From: Branchiostoma floridae
Taxonomy: Eukaryota; Chordata; Leptocardii; Amphioxiformes; Branchiostomatidae
DNA: 64,000 nucleotides
Reading direction: 5' to 3'
Assembly: GCF_000003815.2 (NCBI RefSeq)
Contig: NC_049979.1
Coordinates: 12,376,766 to 12,440,765 of the forward strand
Shown: positions 39,865-51,786 of the stretch, piece by piece
Layout of the letters: each line of letters begins with the position of its first letter
Numbering within the stretch: position 1 is the first letter of the stretch
Made by a program: the position numbers and the translations under genes
The notes under the pieces: model-generated
What the model was told of the DNA's origin: nothing
Databases searched by the model: none
Seen by the model: only the letters and a program-made list of their open reading frames with translations

Positions 39865-42175
39865 CTACATTATCCGTGTCCCGTTGGCCTTCTCAAACGC
39901 GACCATCCCGTTGCAGTCGGGTTTGTGCCCGTGCCCCCAGTGGTGGGTCTGGCACCCTGCGCTGCAGTACCTGGCAAGACCGCAAGCGGCGCACATCTTG
40001 AACTTGCTGCCCTCCTCGACGTTAGAGCACTCCGGAGAGGAACACACCACCGGAAACTGAAAGTACTGTTTGTAGCCGTGTCTGCGTCTTTTTGTGGGTT
40101 GTGAGGTCGTCTTTCCACTTCTTAGGGTGGTAATGAGTCCGTCCACTGCTTGGTGCAGTTTGTGCCGTACATCGCCAGGTGCCGCTTCCCTGTGTCGCTT
40201 CCAGACTTCCGACAGCTCACCCTCTATCTGTAAGTAAGTAAGCAAGTAATAAACACTTTTATCGAAACTCAATGATACAAATGAAAACAATAGGCTTCTT
40301 TTGAATACTATAAGATTAAAGCAATCAGTTTTTCTTTCCAAGTGATACGCAAATATAAAGAACAATGAACTAGCCTGGGTACCATCCGTATTCTACCGGG
40401 CCGGCTCCTTACACTCGCTACCCCTTTAGGGAAGTGAGTGTAAGGAGCCCCGGTAGAAATAGGATGGTAACCAGGCTACAATAAACTGCCTTCCACTTTG
40501 AATTAAACGAGGATTTGCCGCATTGATCAAAAGTGGATTTGTTCTGCACTCAACCGTCCATGATTCCTGCCTATGTGCTTAGGCCAGGAGCTGCCCCTTG
40601 CTCCGCTCCGTAAGAAGCCTCCCGGTAGCACGATCCTGATTCGGCATTAGATAAATCAGAAAACACAGGGATTCAGGCACAAAACAGTGTGATCCCTCAG
40701 ATCGCCAAAAAACAGTCGTTCTCATCATTTTCAAGGCTCCAAGAAGATGAATCGGCCGCGGGGTCTTTTGTGGCCGTTTAGTCGGCATTTTTGTTTCTCC
40801 CTACTGTCATGACTGTAGTGGTCCGCGCTTTTCCTCCTTTTTATTCGACAAAAAAACTTGAGAACAGGATTGACATTTCTGACATTTTTTCCCCACTCAA
40901 TTTACAAAATATATGACTGGTTGCCGTGTGTGTGTGGTTGGTCAAAACAAGAGTTTAAAATACATGCTTCGTCTCCTTCACTTTCGCCGTTCTTGTAAAT
41001 TGCTTATGGAGCTGCCTATACGTCTGAAAGANNNNNNNNNNNNNNNNNNNNNNNNNNNNNNNNNNNNNNNNNNNNNNNNNNNNNNNNNNNNNNNNNNNNN
41101 NNNNNNNNNNNNNNNNNNNNNNNNNNNNNNNCCTTATATGGGCACCAGGGGACGTCTTGTTGCCCGGACAGGATTCTGCCCAACACCGGCACGGCTCCGG
41201 ACTCGCACAGAGCCATGGCTTGTCTGTGACACCCGCCGGCCAGCAGCATCGTGTGCAGGAGGGTTGCCCCGATCCTCCTCTTCCTTACGGTCACATCTCG
41301 CCTCTCATTAACGTCCGTGATAGAGTCGGAGTTCCGGGCTCCTTCCTCAGAAATAAGTCTTAGACATTGAGGCAGCAGCTGGGAGAATAAAAGAATGAAT
41401 CAATATCTTGCGCTCTATCCGACCATCCCGTCCTGTACAACTTAAAAGTACTGGACAACTCTTACAAACCAACCATCACCGTCAGGCGAATGAAGATTTA
41501 AGGAGTACTAGTGGTTGATGAGCGAGTCCATGGAGTAGTAACTCCTACCTAACCCGAAGATGTCTACTCTACTCCATTTTTTATAAGCCACCAAAATGAT
41601 ACGATGAATGACGCATCAAGAGGACAGACGTACAGATTAACAAAATCAAGAGGTACTTAACGGAAGATTGAGAAAATGTATAAGTAAATGTCATATATCA
41701 CAGACGACCAGATTAACAATCATTGGACAGAGACATCAAATCATGTATACAGATAAACAGAATCCAAAATTATTGAACCAAGACTTCACATAACAAAGGC
41801 AAGCTGTATATGGTAGAACCAAAAGATCTGCAACAGGTAACAGGTATAGTATATGTAGAAACTTACCTGGCAAAAATACGCGGACAGTTTCTTGGCGCCC
41901 GGATAGTACACGGAGACGTGGCACAGCGTTTCCATGTGTTTGTAGACATCGCTTTCAGTCGCGTTAGGTGGGTTTTGCACCTGGGCTAAGACGTGGCCCA
42001 GACACACAGGTAAGCACTGTTCCCCAAGGCACTGGTGCAGCCGGCAGTTCCCGAACCTGGTGCGGCACACCTGACGCAGCCGGGCGTCGCCGGTGACGTC
42101 GACGTAGCCGTGCTTCTTCAGGTGAGACGCGACGATCGAACGGACGTCGACTCCCTCCAAGACGAAGCCAGACAT
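39865..42175 (-). CDS. MYND-type zinc-finger protein (model broken by assembly gap)
   Basis: Three pieces are visible. Exon 1 (41867-42175) encodes 103 residues starting MSGFVLEGVDVRSIVASHL and ends at a clean GT donor. Exon 2 begins at 41378 after an AG acceptor and runs into the N gap at 41131; it reads as helical, Arm- or HEAT-like sequence (IGATLLHTMLLAGG, then ALCESGAVPVLGRIL). The last exon (40227-39865) ends in TAG and carries a MYND finger: CSSPEC, CAAC, YCSAGC, then HKPDC, so all expected cysteine and histidine ligands are present. MYND fingers usually mediate protein-protein contacts with proline-rich partners. The N-terminal part is a cysteine-rich helical region I do not recognise. 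Codons between 41132 and 40227 are lost in the gap or in an unseen exon. The specific family member is not identifiable. Confidence 0.8.
40371..40478. mobile_element. TAGCCTGG-family foldback element
   Basis: TAGCCTGGGTACCATCC and CTCCTTACACTC are inverted as GAGTGTAAGGAG and GGATGGTAACCAGGCTA. Flanks CAATGAAC and CAATAAAC look like a diverged target duplication. Confidence 0.85.
41032..41131. other. Assembly gap (100 N)
   Basis: Exactly 100 Ns, the usual placeholder for a gap of unknown length. It cuts exon 2 of the MYND gene. Confidence 1.
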
Positions 42176-42270
42176 CTTTATTTTGATATCATTTATATTG
42201 CCCAGCCGCGCCGAGGAGCCACTTGTTAGACCGCCGGAGTGGGAATGGGAAGATTGTTCGCCAGCTGGAA

Positions 42271-42300
42271 GATATATACATAGGAAGCCGCTCTGATTGG
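42271..42300 (-). promoter_or_regulatory. Candidate core promoter of the MYND gene (CCAAT and TATA)
   Basis: On the minus strand CCAAT (42300-42296) is followed 16 bp later by TGTATATATC (42280-42271), about 100 bp before the start codon at 42175. Order and spacing suit a TATA promoter. Confidence 0.45.
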
Positions 42301-42692
42301 TCGACCTCATGAGAACGTACCACTTGATTGCAGGGTGGTAAGAACAAATCGTTCAGTCTAAAGTTTAAGGTTTGTTTATAGGATTTCTTGGGGTTACAGC
42401 TTAATAGTCCTAAGTATTGATAATGACACCACTTACGGCCGAGCGTGTGAGCGGGTGATTTATTTTTATTACTATTTGTGAATTTGCCTAGCCCCTTTGT
42501 CCCAAATGGTGAAGTCTGCTGAACAAAGCTTGCGTCATTGTTGACATACTAGCACTAATCTCCAAGCAGATGTAAGTATTGAAGAGCCGTTGAAAATGCA
42601 ATACTACTTGTACTAGTAAAGAGTTTCAAATGTTGCAAAACATGCGTAAGGCACAGGAAATGAGTCGGATCCTTACATATGCCCGGTACAGG

Positions 42693-43212
42693 TAGCGCCA
42701 TAGCCCTTTTCAAGGCCGAGGGGGCAGTGGGTTGTCATCCGGAGTAGAGTAGAGTAGAGTAGAGTAGAGTAGAGTAGAGTAGAGTAGAGTAGAGTAGAGT
42801 AGAGTAGAGTAGAGTAGAGTAGAATAGAGTAGAGTAGAGTAGAGTAGAGTAGAGTAGAGTAGAGTAGAGTAGAGTAGAGTAGAGTAGAGTAGAGTAGAGT
42901 AGGGTAGGGTAGGGTAGAGTAGAGTAGAGTAGAGTAGAGTAGAGTAGAGTAGAGTAGAATAGAATAGAGTAGAGTAGAGTAGAGTAGAGTAGAGTAGAGT
43001 AGAGTAGAGTAGAGTAGAGTGTGTCAAGGGCACGGTATTAAGTGGCAGACCACAAACCCTTAACTCCCGTCCCGTTTTACCTCCCCAACTGAAGTCAGGT
43101 ACCCATTTGTACACCTGGTAGGAGTGGGGAAAGTCGTGTTAAGTGCCTCCATTGGAGCACAAGATCGGTAGCAAGGCACTTAGACAGGATGCGAACCCAG
43201 GACCTCTGACAA
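42693..43212. repeat. SINE-like dispersed repeat, copy C, split by a microsatellite
   Basis: Both halves match copies at 10185 and 12385: GGGGCAGTGGGTTGTCATCC before, and GTGTCAAGGGCAC plus ACCTCCCCAACTGAAGTCAG after the 280-bp AGAGT array. Confidence 0.8.
42742..43020. repeat. (AGAGT)n pentanucleotide microsatellite
   Basis: About 56 units with rare AGAAT and AGGGT variants. The frame stays open on the minus strand, giving a spurious Tyr/Ser/Thr/Leu repeat ORF. Confidence 0.97.
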
Positions 43213-43737
43213 CCACATTCATGTCTTCATTAAAAAAAATTACGTTTTATATCAGTGATCGTTATTATTAAACAACAATAGACAGGTTTAGTGTTTTCTG
43301 TGAGCACAGCAAAGCTTTCGCCGGGGGCTTTGCTGGCAGTTAGATTCAGGTACACCGAATTTATAACTGGTCCAACGACATACATGCAAATTACTTGTAG
43401 TGAGGGGAAGGGTCAAGGAGGAGCGTTTCCCACGGTCAAACCTTAAGGCTGGGTCCTGTGGAATGCCGAGCGTTACTAGTCTCTGAGGAGCATAAATGCC
43501 TCCTTCCACCCGTTTGCAATTTTCTTCAGAGTCTTTTAAAACTTTACATGTCTTTTGACGAGTAGGCAAGTTGCTGGACATGTATGTAACAACGACTGGA
43601 AGGGAGATATGGACGTCACACTGTGTACTCTGATTGTTGTGGTAAGTGTTACATAACGTTAAATCTCCTCATTATTGCGACAACCTGGTCTGTTTGACTA
43701 GGGCGTATGGAGTTGCACAGTGTATGTATGTATGTGT

Positions 43738-43740
<3 letters not shown>

Positions 43741-43816
<76 letters not shown>

Positions 43817-43824
43817 CGTGCGCG
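43741..43824. repeat. (TG)n microsatellite
   Basis: Long TG run with a CG-rich end, in the 5' flank of the MFSD6-like gene. Confidence 0.97.
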
Positions 43825-44147
43825 TGCGTGTCTCCGTGTATAATGTGTGCGCTAGTTTTCTTATCTGGCCTTTATACCCCATACTTTAAACAATAAAAGG
43901 CGCGAACCCTGTGCCAATCCAATAGGTTGTCAAAATTTGATGTCACCCACAGTCACTCACATGGGTACATACACACACACACACACACACACACCCGCGC
44001 ACACACAGTCACACACATACACACACATACACACACAGACACAGCGAAAAGACATTAATTTTTGAGGCAATAAAGTGGTAACGTTATACTTGTACTACAG
44101 CTCGTGACCGGTCAGTGCGAACGGTGCCCGTGAGCTGCCATCTCAGC

Positions 44148-47100
44148 ATGATGCCATCCTGTGACTGTGTGGATGGAGACCTTCTGGTCGTCAAGGCCGT
44201 CTTCTTCTTCTTTTTCTCCGGTAGGTGAAAAGTTTTTCTGGCAAGCACGGCGCTTATCTTAGATAACGTTAAAGATCATCTGATATATTTGCTTGTTTTC
44301 AGAGAGACATCAAAAGAATTTCAGTATCTCTTGAAACCCCTCCGGTTCTGTTTCAACAAGACGTACATTTGTCGAAATCACATGATTCATGATATTCTAT
44401 ATACTGATACGATACTATACTATATCATAAGAGACGAACTAATATCGCACACTGAGCCTTTTCATGATATCTGGACAAGTTCAGTTTCAAAACGTCTTAA
44501 ACTGTATTCGTGCCTGTTTTGTCTTAAGCAGCATGCTATCATTGACTTCTATAAAATTGAAACTATTGAATCCGCATGTTTTGTTGCTGCAGGGATGGCC
44601 TGTGTCTCCCCCTACATGTCCATCTATCTGAGATACCTGGGACTCCGCCCGTCACAGACCGGTGTGATCACTGCTACTAAAAACTTCATGTCGGCCATCA
44701 TCAAACCCCTTCTGGGCAGTATAGCAGACAAGACTGGGAGGTGAGCGTGTGTATGCATGTTTGTGCGTGCGTGCGTGCGTGTGTGTGTGTGTGCGTGCAC
44801 ACGTGCGCGCGCGCTTTTTGTGTGTGCGTGTGTGTGCGCGCGTGTGTGTGTGCGTTTGTCTTTTTGTGTGTGTGCGTGCGTGTATGCGTAAATATGTGCG
44901 TGAACGTATGTAACGTTATACATGTGCGTGTACCGTGTGTGGGTACATGATGTGGTGTTATGTGATTGTGTATCATCTCTACCAAATTGCAAATTGTCCC
45001 CTGCACTAACCCATACCACTATACGCAGGCCCAAACTAGTGGCGATTCTGACCGTCCTGGCAGCTTCCGCCCTGCACTTCTCGCTTCTGTTTGTACCGCC
45101 CGTGACGTCACCAGCTGGGCCACAAACCGTCCAACACCAGAGACGCCATCAGGAGAGAGACAACCACACGAAAACAACCTGTCTGCTACCAGGCGAGGTC
45201 GCCCGTGCGATGGACTTGCGAGGTGCGGAAGACACGCAGTCGTTCTTCTCGCTGACGTTCTGGTTGGTCTTCTGGATCATGTTCACCTCTCACGGTGCGC
45301 AGTGGAGTTCAACTTCACAGGTAAGGACCTGGCCACACGCGTCGTACGATCATAGTCTGCTCATTTTCATCGTACGCGTTGTACTCAACTTACGGCTGCT
45401 CGCCGTTATTTTCAAGATCAATACACTATATTAGTAGCACGATCAGACTGCACACCGGTCCCGCTTGAATTTGCACATACGACAGAAGTACGGCAGTTGT
45501 CGCCAGTGCAGGTTAAAGCTCCTAGCTCATGATAACCGATTCCTGTACAAAGTCTCTTATGTTCTCCACCACGCATCCCTCTGTTTTCTTCGAGGGAATA
45601 AGTTCTATATACAAGGACTACTGCAATTGATATAACGTCTATTCCATGTAAACTTCGCTTAATTGAGATACTAGCCCCAGCGTCTAGTCAAGTAAAGTAA
45701 AAACACGTATAGCATTTATCTCTCCATAGCCGCTTTCAAGAAGGTTGAGTGAGAATAAAGGATCACAATTCCAAACGGATTCATCGGATGTGATTTTATG
45801 ACTTTCTTTCAGGTGGAGGCGGCAACTTACCAGATCATCAAGGAGAAAGGTGGTCCTACATTCGGACGACAGCGTCTGTGGGGATCCATGGGGTTCGCTT
45901 TGCTTTCCCTGCTCTCCGGGATCGCCATGGATACGTTCACTGTAAGCACCGGACTGGACAACCCGAACTATTCCGTGACCTTCTACATGTTTCTGGCCTT
46001 CATGGTCGTGGCTTCGGGTTTCCTGTTCGTCTTGGATGACTGGAGCACGGGGCCATCGGTAAACTTGAACTTACTTAAACTTACCTAAGCTCACTTAAAC
46101 TTACGTAAACTTAAACTTACTTAAACTTAAACTTACTTAAACTAACTTAAACTTACTTGAACTTACTTAAACTTAGCCCTTAAACTTACGTAAACTTAAA
46201 CTTACATGAACCTAAACTTACTTAAACTTACTTGAACTTACTTTTATCAAACATCAAAATAGCAGCACATGCTACTCAATGTGGACAGAACAGCGTGCGT
46301 TGATTTTTGTTTACGGAGTAGATCGAAAGTATTTAAACACAACTGATGCTTATATAAAATCTAAAACGTTACATACATATAAACAGATACTCGGGCAGCG
46401 AGCGTTGAACAGTACAGCATTAATATAGGCTTGTAAGGTCTCTAATAGTCTCATGACAAACGAATTTCTATGTCCGTTAGTCCGACTGGGTGAGTAGGTG
46501 CTGTACATTCCTATGTCTCAGGCTGTATCGCAGGCGTTCCTCTCACCATGTAGGAAGAAGACGTTAGAGGGGTATCATAGAATCCCTTTCAGTTCTCTTA
46601 ATGAAACCCCTCTTTTACTAGGTAGCGTTCCTGGACGGCGTGGGCAAGCTTCTCTCTGAACCCCACCTTGTGATTTTCCTGTTCGCCGTTATGTGGCTGG
46701 GCGCGTTCGACGGCGCCGGAGACACGTTCATGTACTGGCACCTGAAGGACCTGGGGGCCAGTCAGACCGTCATCGGTATGTAACAGTGCTCTCTAAAGCC
46801 CCGGTCACAAGAATCGTACGATTGACTGCGATGGAGGTTTTATGCGCGGCATAAGCGCAGTACGTCGTAAGTCGGGGAAGAATCGGAAGCAATGGTTTAA
46901 ATATATGAATCCGTGGTCACAAGAATCGTAGTGCATCGTACGATGAGGTCATAAGAGCGTACCTGCGTCAATCGCAGGTAAATCATAGTAAATCGGGGAG
47001 CCTCCTATGACGAAAATAGAGCTGAAATGGATTTTGAACATGTTCAAAATTTCGCTATCGTCGTAAGATTTTATTTGCCCCCAAAGCAGACTTCATTACG

Positions 47101-49860
47101 GCAATTTTTGTCTACTGATGAGGTTTTAGATTTATGAATTTTTAGCATGTTGTGATGGTTTCAGTTTTCCTTGATATTGTCGATATTGACGAAAAGGGAA
47201 AATATATCAGTCGCAACTGCCACAGTCGCAACCAGAGAACAGCGCGCCCCGCACAGGTGATGCAGACAATTGTTTGATCGTTTCATGCACGTGAGTTTAT
47301 AATTAGATCAAATCTCAGCTCTCGTCGGTCTTGGGTCAGTTTACCATAATCGTAAAAACCATGGGGACAACTCAAACATAAAGGCAGGCTCTATGAGTCG
47401 GAAATATATATGATATAATGCTTATGATATGATTTTTGTATGATGGCATCTTTTTGTTGATAGCATATCATGATACGATCTTCGAAAGAGCCTGACACGT
47501 ATAGCCGGCAAGCAGGCCGAGATAACCATACCAGTACTCACGCTTGATTTGTTTGAACTTTTGCTTGTAATACTCTTGTTGTCATGGTCTTTTTTAATTC
47601 ATTTTTACAGTTAAAGATATTATAGGAAGGTATTCAGCAGCGATGTCCACATTTTGTTGGTTAAAGAAGCACAAAAACGGTCAGACGGCTATACAGAAGA
47701 GACACAAGTGAAAAATCGTACGACGCTGGAAAAATTTTGAACATCATCCGATGCTCTGCGATGGCTGATTTTGCTTACGATTTAGCTGCGATCCACTGTG
47801 ATCATCGTGCGATAGGCGTAATATGCCATCGCAAGGACGTCGTACGATTCATGTGACCGGGGCTTAAAAGACTGACTACGCTGGCTATTATAGGGGAAAA
47901 AATTGCTAGGGGAGTTTTGCTACCAGAGGAGTTGGTCGGCCTCGCCAGCCAGGAACCTTAGCGTGGGCTGACTCCTCTGGCCAATTTCCCGATTTTTTAT
48001 TTTTTTTGCCGAAGTCTACGATCCCCGCACCCCCGTAGGAAGGCTTGGTGGAGGCTAATGTAACAGTGGGGTTCAAGCGCCGCCAAACTGACCACTGTCT
48101 GTCCCTTTTGGCGTAACGGTTTAGCGGGTTGGGCTTGTGATCTGGCGGCACGAGTTCGAATCCAGGGAGTCAGGAGAGTGTTTGTACTCGTCTTTGTGTT
48201 TCAGGTATCAACATGTTCGTCAGGACTGTCACAGAGGTCCCGCTGTTTCTTGTCTCCGGGTGGTTCATAGACTTCATCGGACACGTATGGGCCCTGCAAC
48301 TCAGCTTCGTGGTGTTCGCTCTCAACTTCTTGGGCTACTCGCTCGTACAAAACCCGTGGTGGGCCGTGCTGATTGACGTCATACACGGGTACCAGGCGAT
48401 CACGTGGGCAACAGCGACGTCATACGTGAGCATCTCTGCCCAGGATGACCTCCAGGCCGTCGCTCAGGGAATCGTTTCCGCAACTTTCTACGGACTGGGT
48501 GAGAGCATATATCACTAGTGGTGGATCGAACGAATGTTTTCCGTAAGGATCGTATGCTTTTCTTAAGAATCGTATGTTTTAAGCTAACGTCACATTTCCA
48601 CGAAGTGACCCGGCGAGCAGTTTCGGGGATACAAAAAAGTCGACATGAAAGACAACAAAACATAAAACTAACCAAGAATAATTCAATAGCATGCATTGTG
48701 CATATTTATTGGCATGTAATTTTTCATTTCCGCAAACAGTCCGGTCGGGTCCCAGGTAGGAAATGTGACGTAGGCAGTAGTGGATCGTATGGATTCCATT
48801 ATCGTATGAAGATGCTTGAATAATACAAAATTGGTCAATCAAGGCTGCAAACTTTGCCAGAGGAGTTGGACGGCCAAAGAGCTACACATTTTCGGTAACA
48901 AATGTGTGGCTCCTATGCGGTCGGCTAAGTGGTCGGTTAGGCAAAACGCTGTCTTCTAAAAATCGCGAAGGACCAAAAATGGTCGTCCGTTGAGCCGACG
49001 GTCGTCCTGTGACGGTCGTATTTTACTGTATTTGTCTAGCAATGCAAATCATCTGATAGAGATTACGAATATTCACATGGAACATTTGACCTATCCGCAG
49101 GGTATGGTGTAGGGAACCTGGTCAGCGGCCCGGTATTCCACTACTACGGCGCCGTGGGGCTCTTCCGATCGCTGAGTGTCTGCTGTCTGATCGGATTCAT
49201 CATGTTCTACCTGTTACATAGGTGTTATGGGAAGAAGGGAGTCTGCACAGGTGAGAACACCTTTGTGATATGTATAAGTATCGGAAACTGTAATGTTAAC
49301 CCGAAACGTAGGGTCTGCCAACGGGTCTGTAAGACAATAATCATGACTGACACACGCATTTTGTTGAACATCTAAACTACACTGGAAGGACATCTCCGCA
49401 TGGACGGCTGGAATTTGATAGGAACTTAAATTGAAATTGATCGTTTTGCAAGTTCAACTTCACATAATACAGCTGTGAAGTAAGATAACAAGAACCTAAT
49501 CTTCTTTGTCATGTTTGGTTGACTAATGTTAATGATTTGTTGTATAATTGTTGGTTTAGTTCAAATTACCCACTGTACAACTTTGCATAATTCAGGGATC
49601 GAGGCAAAATTCATTCGACATGCATGTGAGTTTGTCGTTTAAATAAATGATATAAATATAAATGTATGAATATCTTTTCTACACGAGACCCGGACACAAG
49701 GGGAGGAGTGGAAACAGGACCGATGCTGAAGCCTGACGCCTTTCTGCGCGGAGGAAGAGTGACTACCGGGACGGGCGAGACGCTGGGCTCCCTACGCATC
49801 GTCAGACCACAGCTCAACCAGTCTGGAAAAGGGAGCAGACACGTGCATTTCTCTCAATAA
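44148..49860 (+). CDS. MFSD6-like major facilitator superfamily transporter
   Basis: Predicted multi-pass membrane transporter, 509 residues, in 8 exons: 44148-44220, 44593-44740, 45029-45320, 45813-46058, 46622-46775, 48205-48498, 49101-49250, 49688-49860. All joins are GT-AG and in frame. The start is the first of two adjacent ATGs ([21 protein letters not shown]), directly before TM1. It has the MFS loop 2-3 region ([11 protein letters not shown] then SIADKTGR), a long polar loop in exon 3, and the MFSD6-typical [11 protein letters not shown] block after it. The C-terminal half has [10 protein letters not shown] then [11 protein letters not shown]. Human MFSD6 is 791 and MFSD6L 586 residues, so the protein is compact. 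The substrate is unknown. The last exon (49688, acceptor ACACGAG) is polar, cytoplasmic-looking and the least certain. It is convergent with the deiodinase gene. Confidence 0.88.
44745..44895. repeat. Imperfect (TG/CG)n tract right after an MFSD6-like exon
   Basis: The tract begins at the splice donor of exon 2 (44740|GTGAGCGTGTG) and continues for 150 bp, a potential Z-DNA former. Confidence 0.85.
46059..46240. repeat. ACTTAAACTT minisatellite adjoining a splice donor
   Basis: Repeats of ACTTAAACTTACTTAA and variants start at the exon 4 donor (46058|GTAAAC) of the MFSD6-like gene. Confidence 0.9.
46797..47864. mobile_element. 1.07-kb inverted-repeat element with TAA target duplication
   Basis: AGCCCCGGTCAC and, after a short interval, GAATCGTACGA at the left are inverted at the right (TCGTACGATTC, GTGACCGGGGCT). 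TAA abuts both ends (46794-46796, 47865-47867), as for PIF/Harbinger elements. No ORF. It lies in intron 5 of the MFSD6-like gene. Confidence 0.85.
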
Positions 49861-50934
49861 CAGGACAACAGCAAAGAAAGCAAGGAAGAACTCACGATAA
49901 CTCTCCTTTCCTCCAAAAGTTCATTAATGGATTGAAGCGAATATCGTCGTCGAATCCAATATCCATTGATTTTGTTACCTTGGGAAAGGCACTTGACACG
50001 AATTTCCTCTCTTTAATCGGGTGAAAAGGAACACCTAGCTTCGGTAATATGACGCTAAATGGAGATCCCGTGTTTGAGGAGAGCCACACCTAAAGCACGT
50101 AAAAGAACAGGGTCCTTTCCGGTGTGAGTGGATAAAAGAAATCTGTCCGGTTTGCAGCTTGGACTTTCAGGTACAAACTTAGCGTGTTACGCCATTAGGC
50201 GGTTTACCGGGCATGTAATATACTGACAAACAAATAAACTCTAGTTTAGACTCTCGTCAACGCAGATCTTATAGAGCAGATACCGAGGTACTAACATGTG
50301 ACAACCATCGATCAACCAAACGTAAAAGGACCTTCACTATTTAGTATACTAAATTTTGATTATCAAACTATTGTAACATATTTCTATGTATCAAGAGGGA
50401 CGCACGTCTCACGGTGTGTACCATGTGCGCATATGCTTAGACCGACTCTGTGAAAAGTATAAAAGAAATATCTAATCTGTGACTGCATTATCGTTTGTTT
50501 CAACTTACTAATGAAAGCTTAAATCGGCCTGCAGGCCTTTTTTTTCCATTGAGTGAGGAGAGAGGCAAGGGCCTGACTATCATCCGAATAAGATTTCATC
50601 TGAAGAAAATACAAGTTACAGAGATACAGATCTTTTAAGTCCTATTCAATCTTTCAACATACATCATTACATATACAAGGTACAAAACACATAGTAGAGC
50701 AAAAAGCTATTTCATGGTTCGTGTCCGTTCGTTTTCATTATTGCTATTACTTCAAGAGTTGATTGTGAAATTAAGTATAGCACCACACCTTTACCTTACA
50801 ACAGCATATAGTAAAAAAAGAAACATCGATACAGTTGTCTTACTTCAGCATCCGTGACTGAATATATTCATCATAAGTTCAGCAGCAAAATTGCAATCCA
50901 GAGCGAAGCCAAGGCGGATCGTGGTGGTCTCGTT
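49861..50934. other. Convergent 3' region of the MFSD6-like and deiodinase genes
   Basis: No gene seen. AATAAA at 50233-50238 may end the MFSD6-like mRNA. A SINE-tail-like stretch (CCTTGGGAAAGGCACTTGAC) lies near 49978-50000. Confidence 0.5.
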
Positions 50935-50980
50935 CTCAGGTTCTCACCAGCGCCCTGTGCGTTTCCGGCGAGACCATCAT
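50935..50980 (-). promoter_or_regulatory. SECIS element of the deiodinase mRNA
   Basis: Read on the minus strand from 50980: ATGAT, then stem GGTCTCGCCGG, then the apical segment AAACGCACAGGGCGC, then the returning stem TGGTGAGAACC, then TGAG. The stem pairs about 10 positions with one bulged A and two G-T pairs. This gives the canonical ATGA/TGA quartet and the apical AA. CGC and GCG can pair inside the loop, as in form 2 SECIS. It lies about 500 nt after the deiodinase stop, a normal SECIS distance, and would recruit SBP2 and EFsec for Sec insertion. The motif is seen directly; function is inferred. Confidence 0.85.
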
Positions 50981-51025
50981 GCTGTCTCACTACGTACCCG
51001 ACATGACTTAACTCCTGCTGTCACC

Positions 51026-51055
51026 AGACAGAAAATGAGCATTTCCTGTCTGATT
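51026..51055. repeat. Tight hairpin in the deiodinase 3' flank
   Basis: AGACAGAAAATG and CATTTCCTGTCT pair over 12 bp with a 2-base loop, between the deiodinase stop and its SECIS. Confidence 0.75.
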
Positions 51056-51477
51056 TGCAATATAATCTCCTGACGAAAAAGAAGTGATATGAAACATCGT
51101 TTTGAGACAATATATCCCATTGTTTTGATTTTGAAATGAAATGATTCCCATGATAGGCACCCTGGTCAATCAGGAACTTTTGCGCAACAAAAAGAAATAT
51201 ACACTGTATGATAACTGAATAGATTTGAGTGAAGTATGCTGATATCATATGATGCGTTAACGTTACCTCGTACAAACATTGTGCTCAGTCATTCATCAAT
51301 ACAATTCATCCGGAATGTCCTTCAATAGGCTTTGCTTTTTGAAATGAATCTTCAAAATATCTTGCCAAGTACAATAAGTATTTATCTTAGACGAAAATGA
51401 TCTAACATAGCAAACTGAAGGATGCCTCCCAAGCAAAAACAACAACAACAACAACAAAAACACTACGCCCTTCTGTT

Positions 51478-51679
51478 TTATCCAGAGAATTTCTGCAGCC
51501 AGTCACGGACTTCCTCCGGGAGGTAGCCAACCGGACCGGGCTCGCCCTTGTAAACACACACCCCGTCCAACACGATGTACAATCTGCAGGGGGAAGAATG
51601 AGAGAGAAATAAGACAAATAACGAGGAAATTGAAATTCGTGTTATCAACATGATTCACTCCTCCGTGTTGTTGTTTTTC

Positions 51680-51719
<40 letters not shown>

Positions 51720-51743
51720 GCTTTCTTTCTTTCTTTCTTTCTG

Positions 51744-51786
<43 letters not shown>

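Noticed and set aside
42710-43114. ORF of repeating Leu-Tyr-Ser-Thr residues
   Set aside because: It is the AGAGT microsatellite read on the minus strand.
43649-43889. Cys/Val and His/Thr repeat ORFs
   Set aside because: They are frames through the TG microsatellite.
50923-50980. Alternative pairing of TGGTCTCG with CGAGACCA in the SECIS region
   Set aside because: It gives an 8-bp stem but leaves no GA opposite ATGA; the pairing chosen satisfies every SECIS core position.
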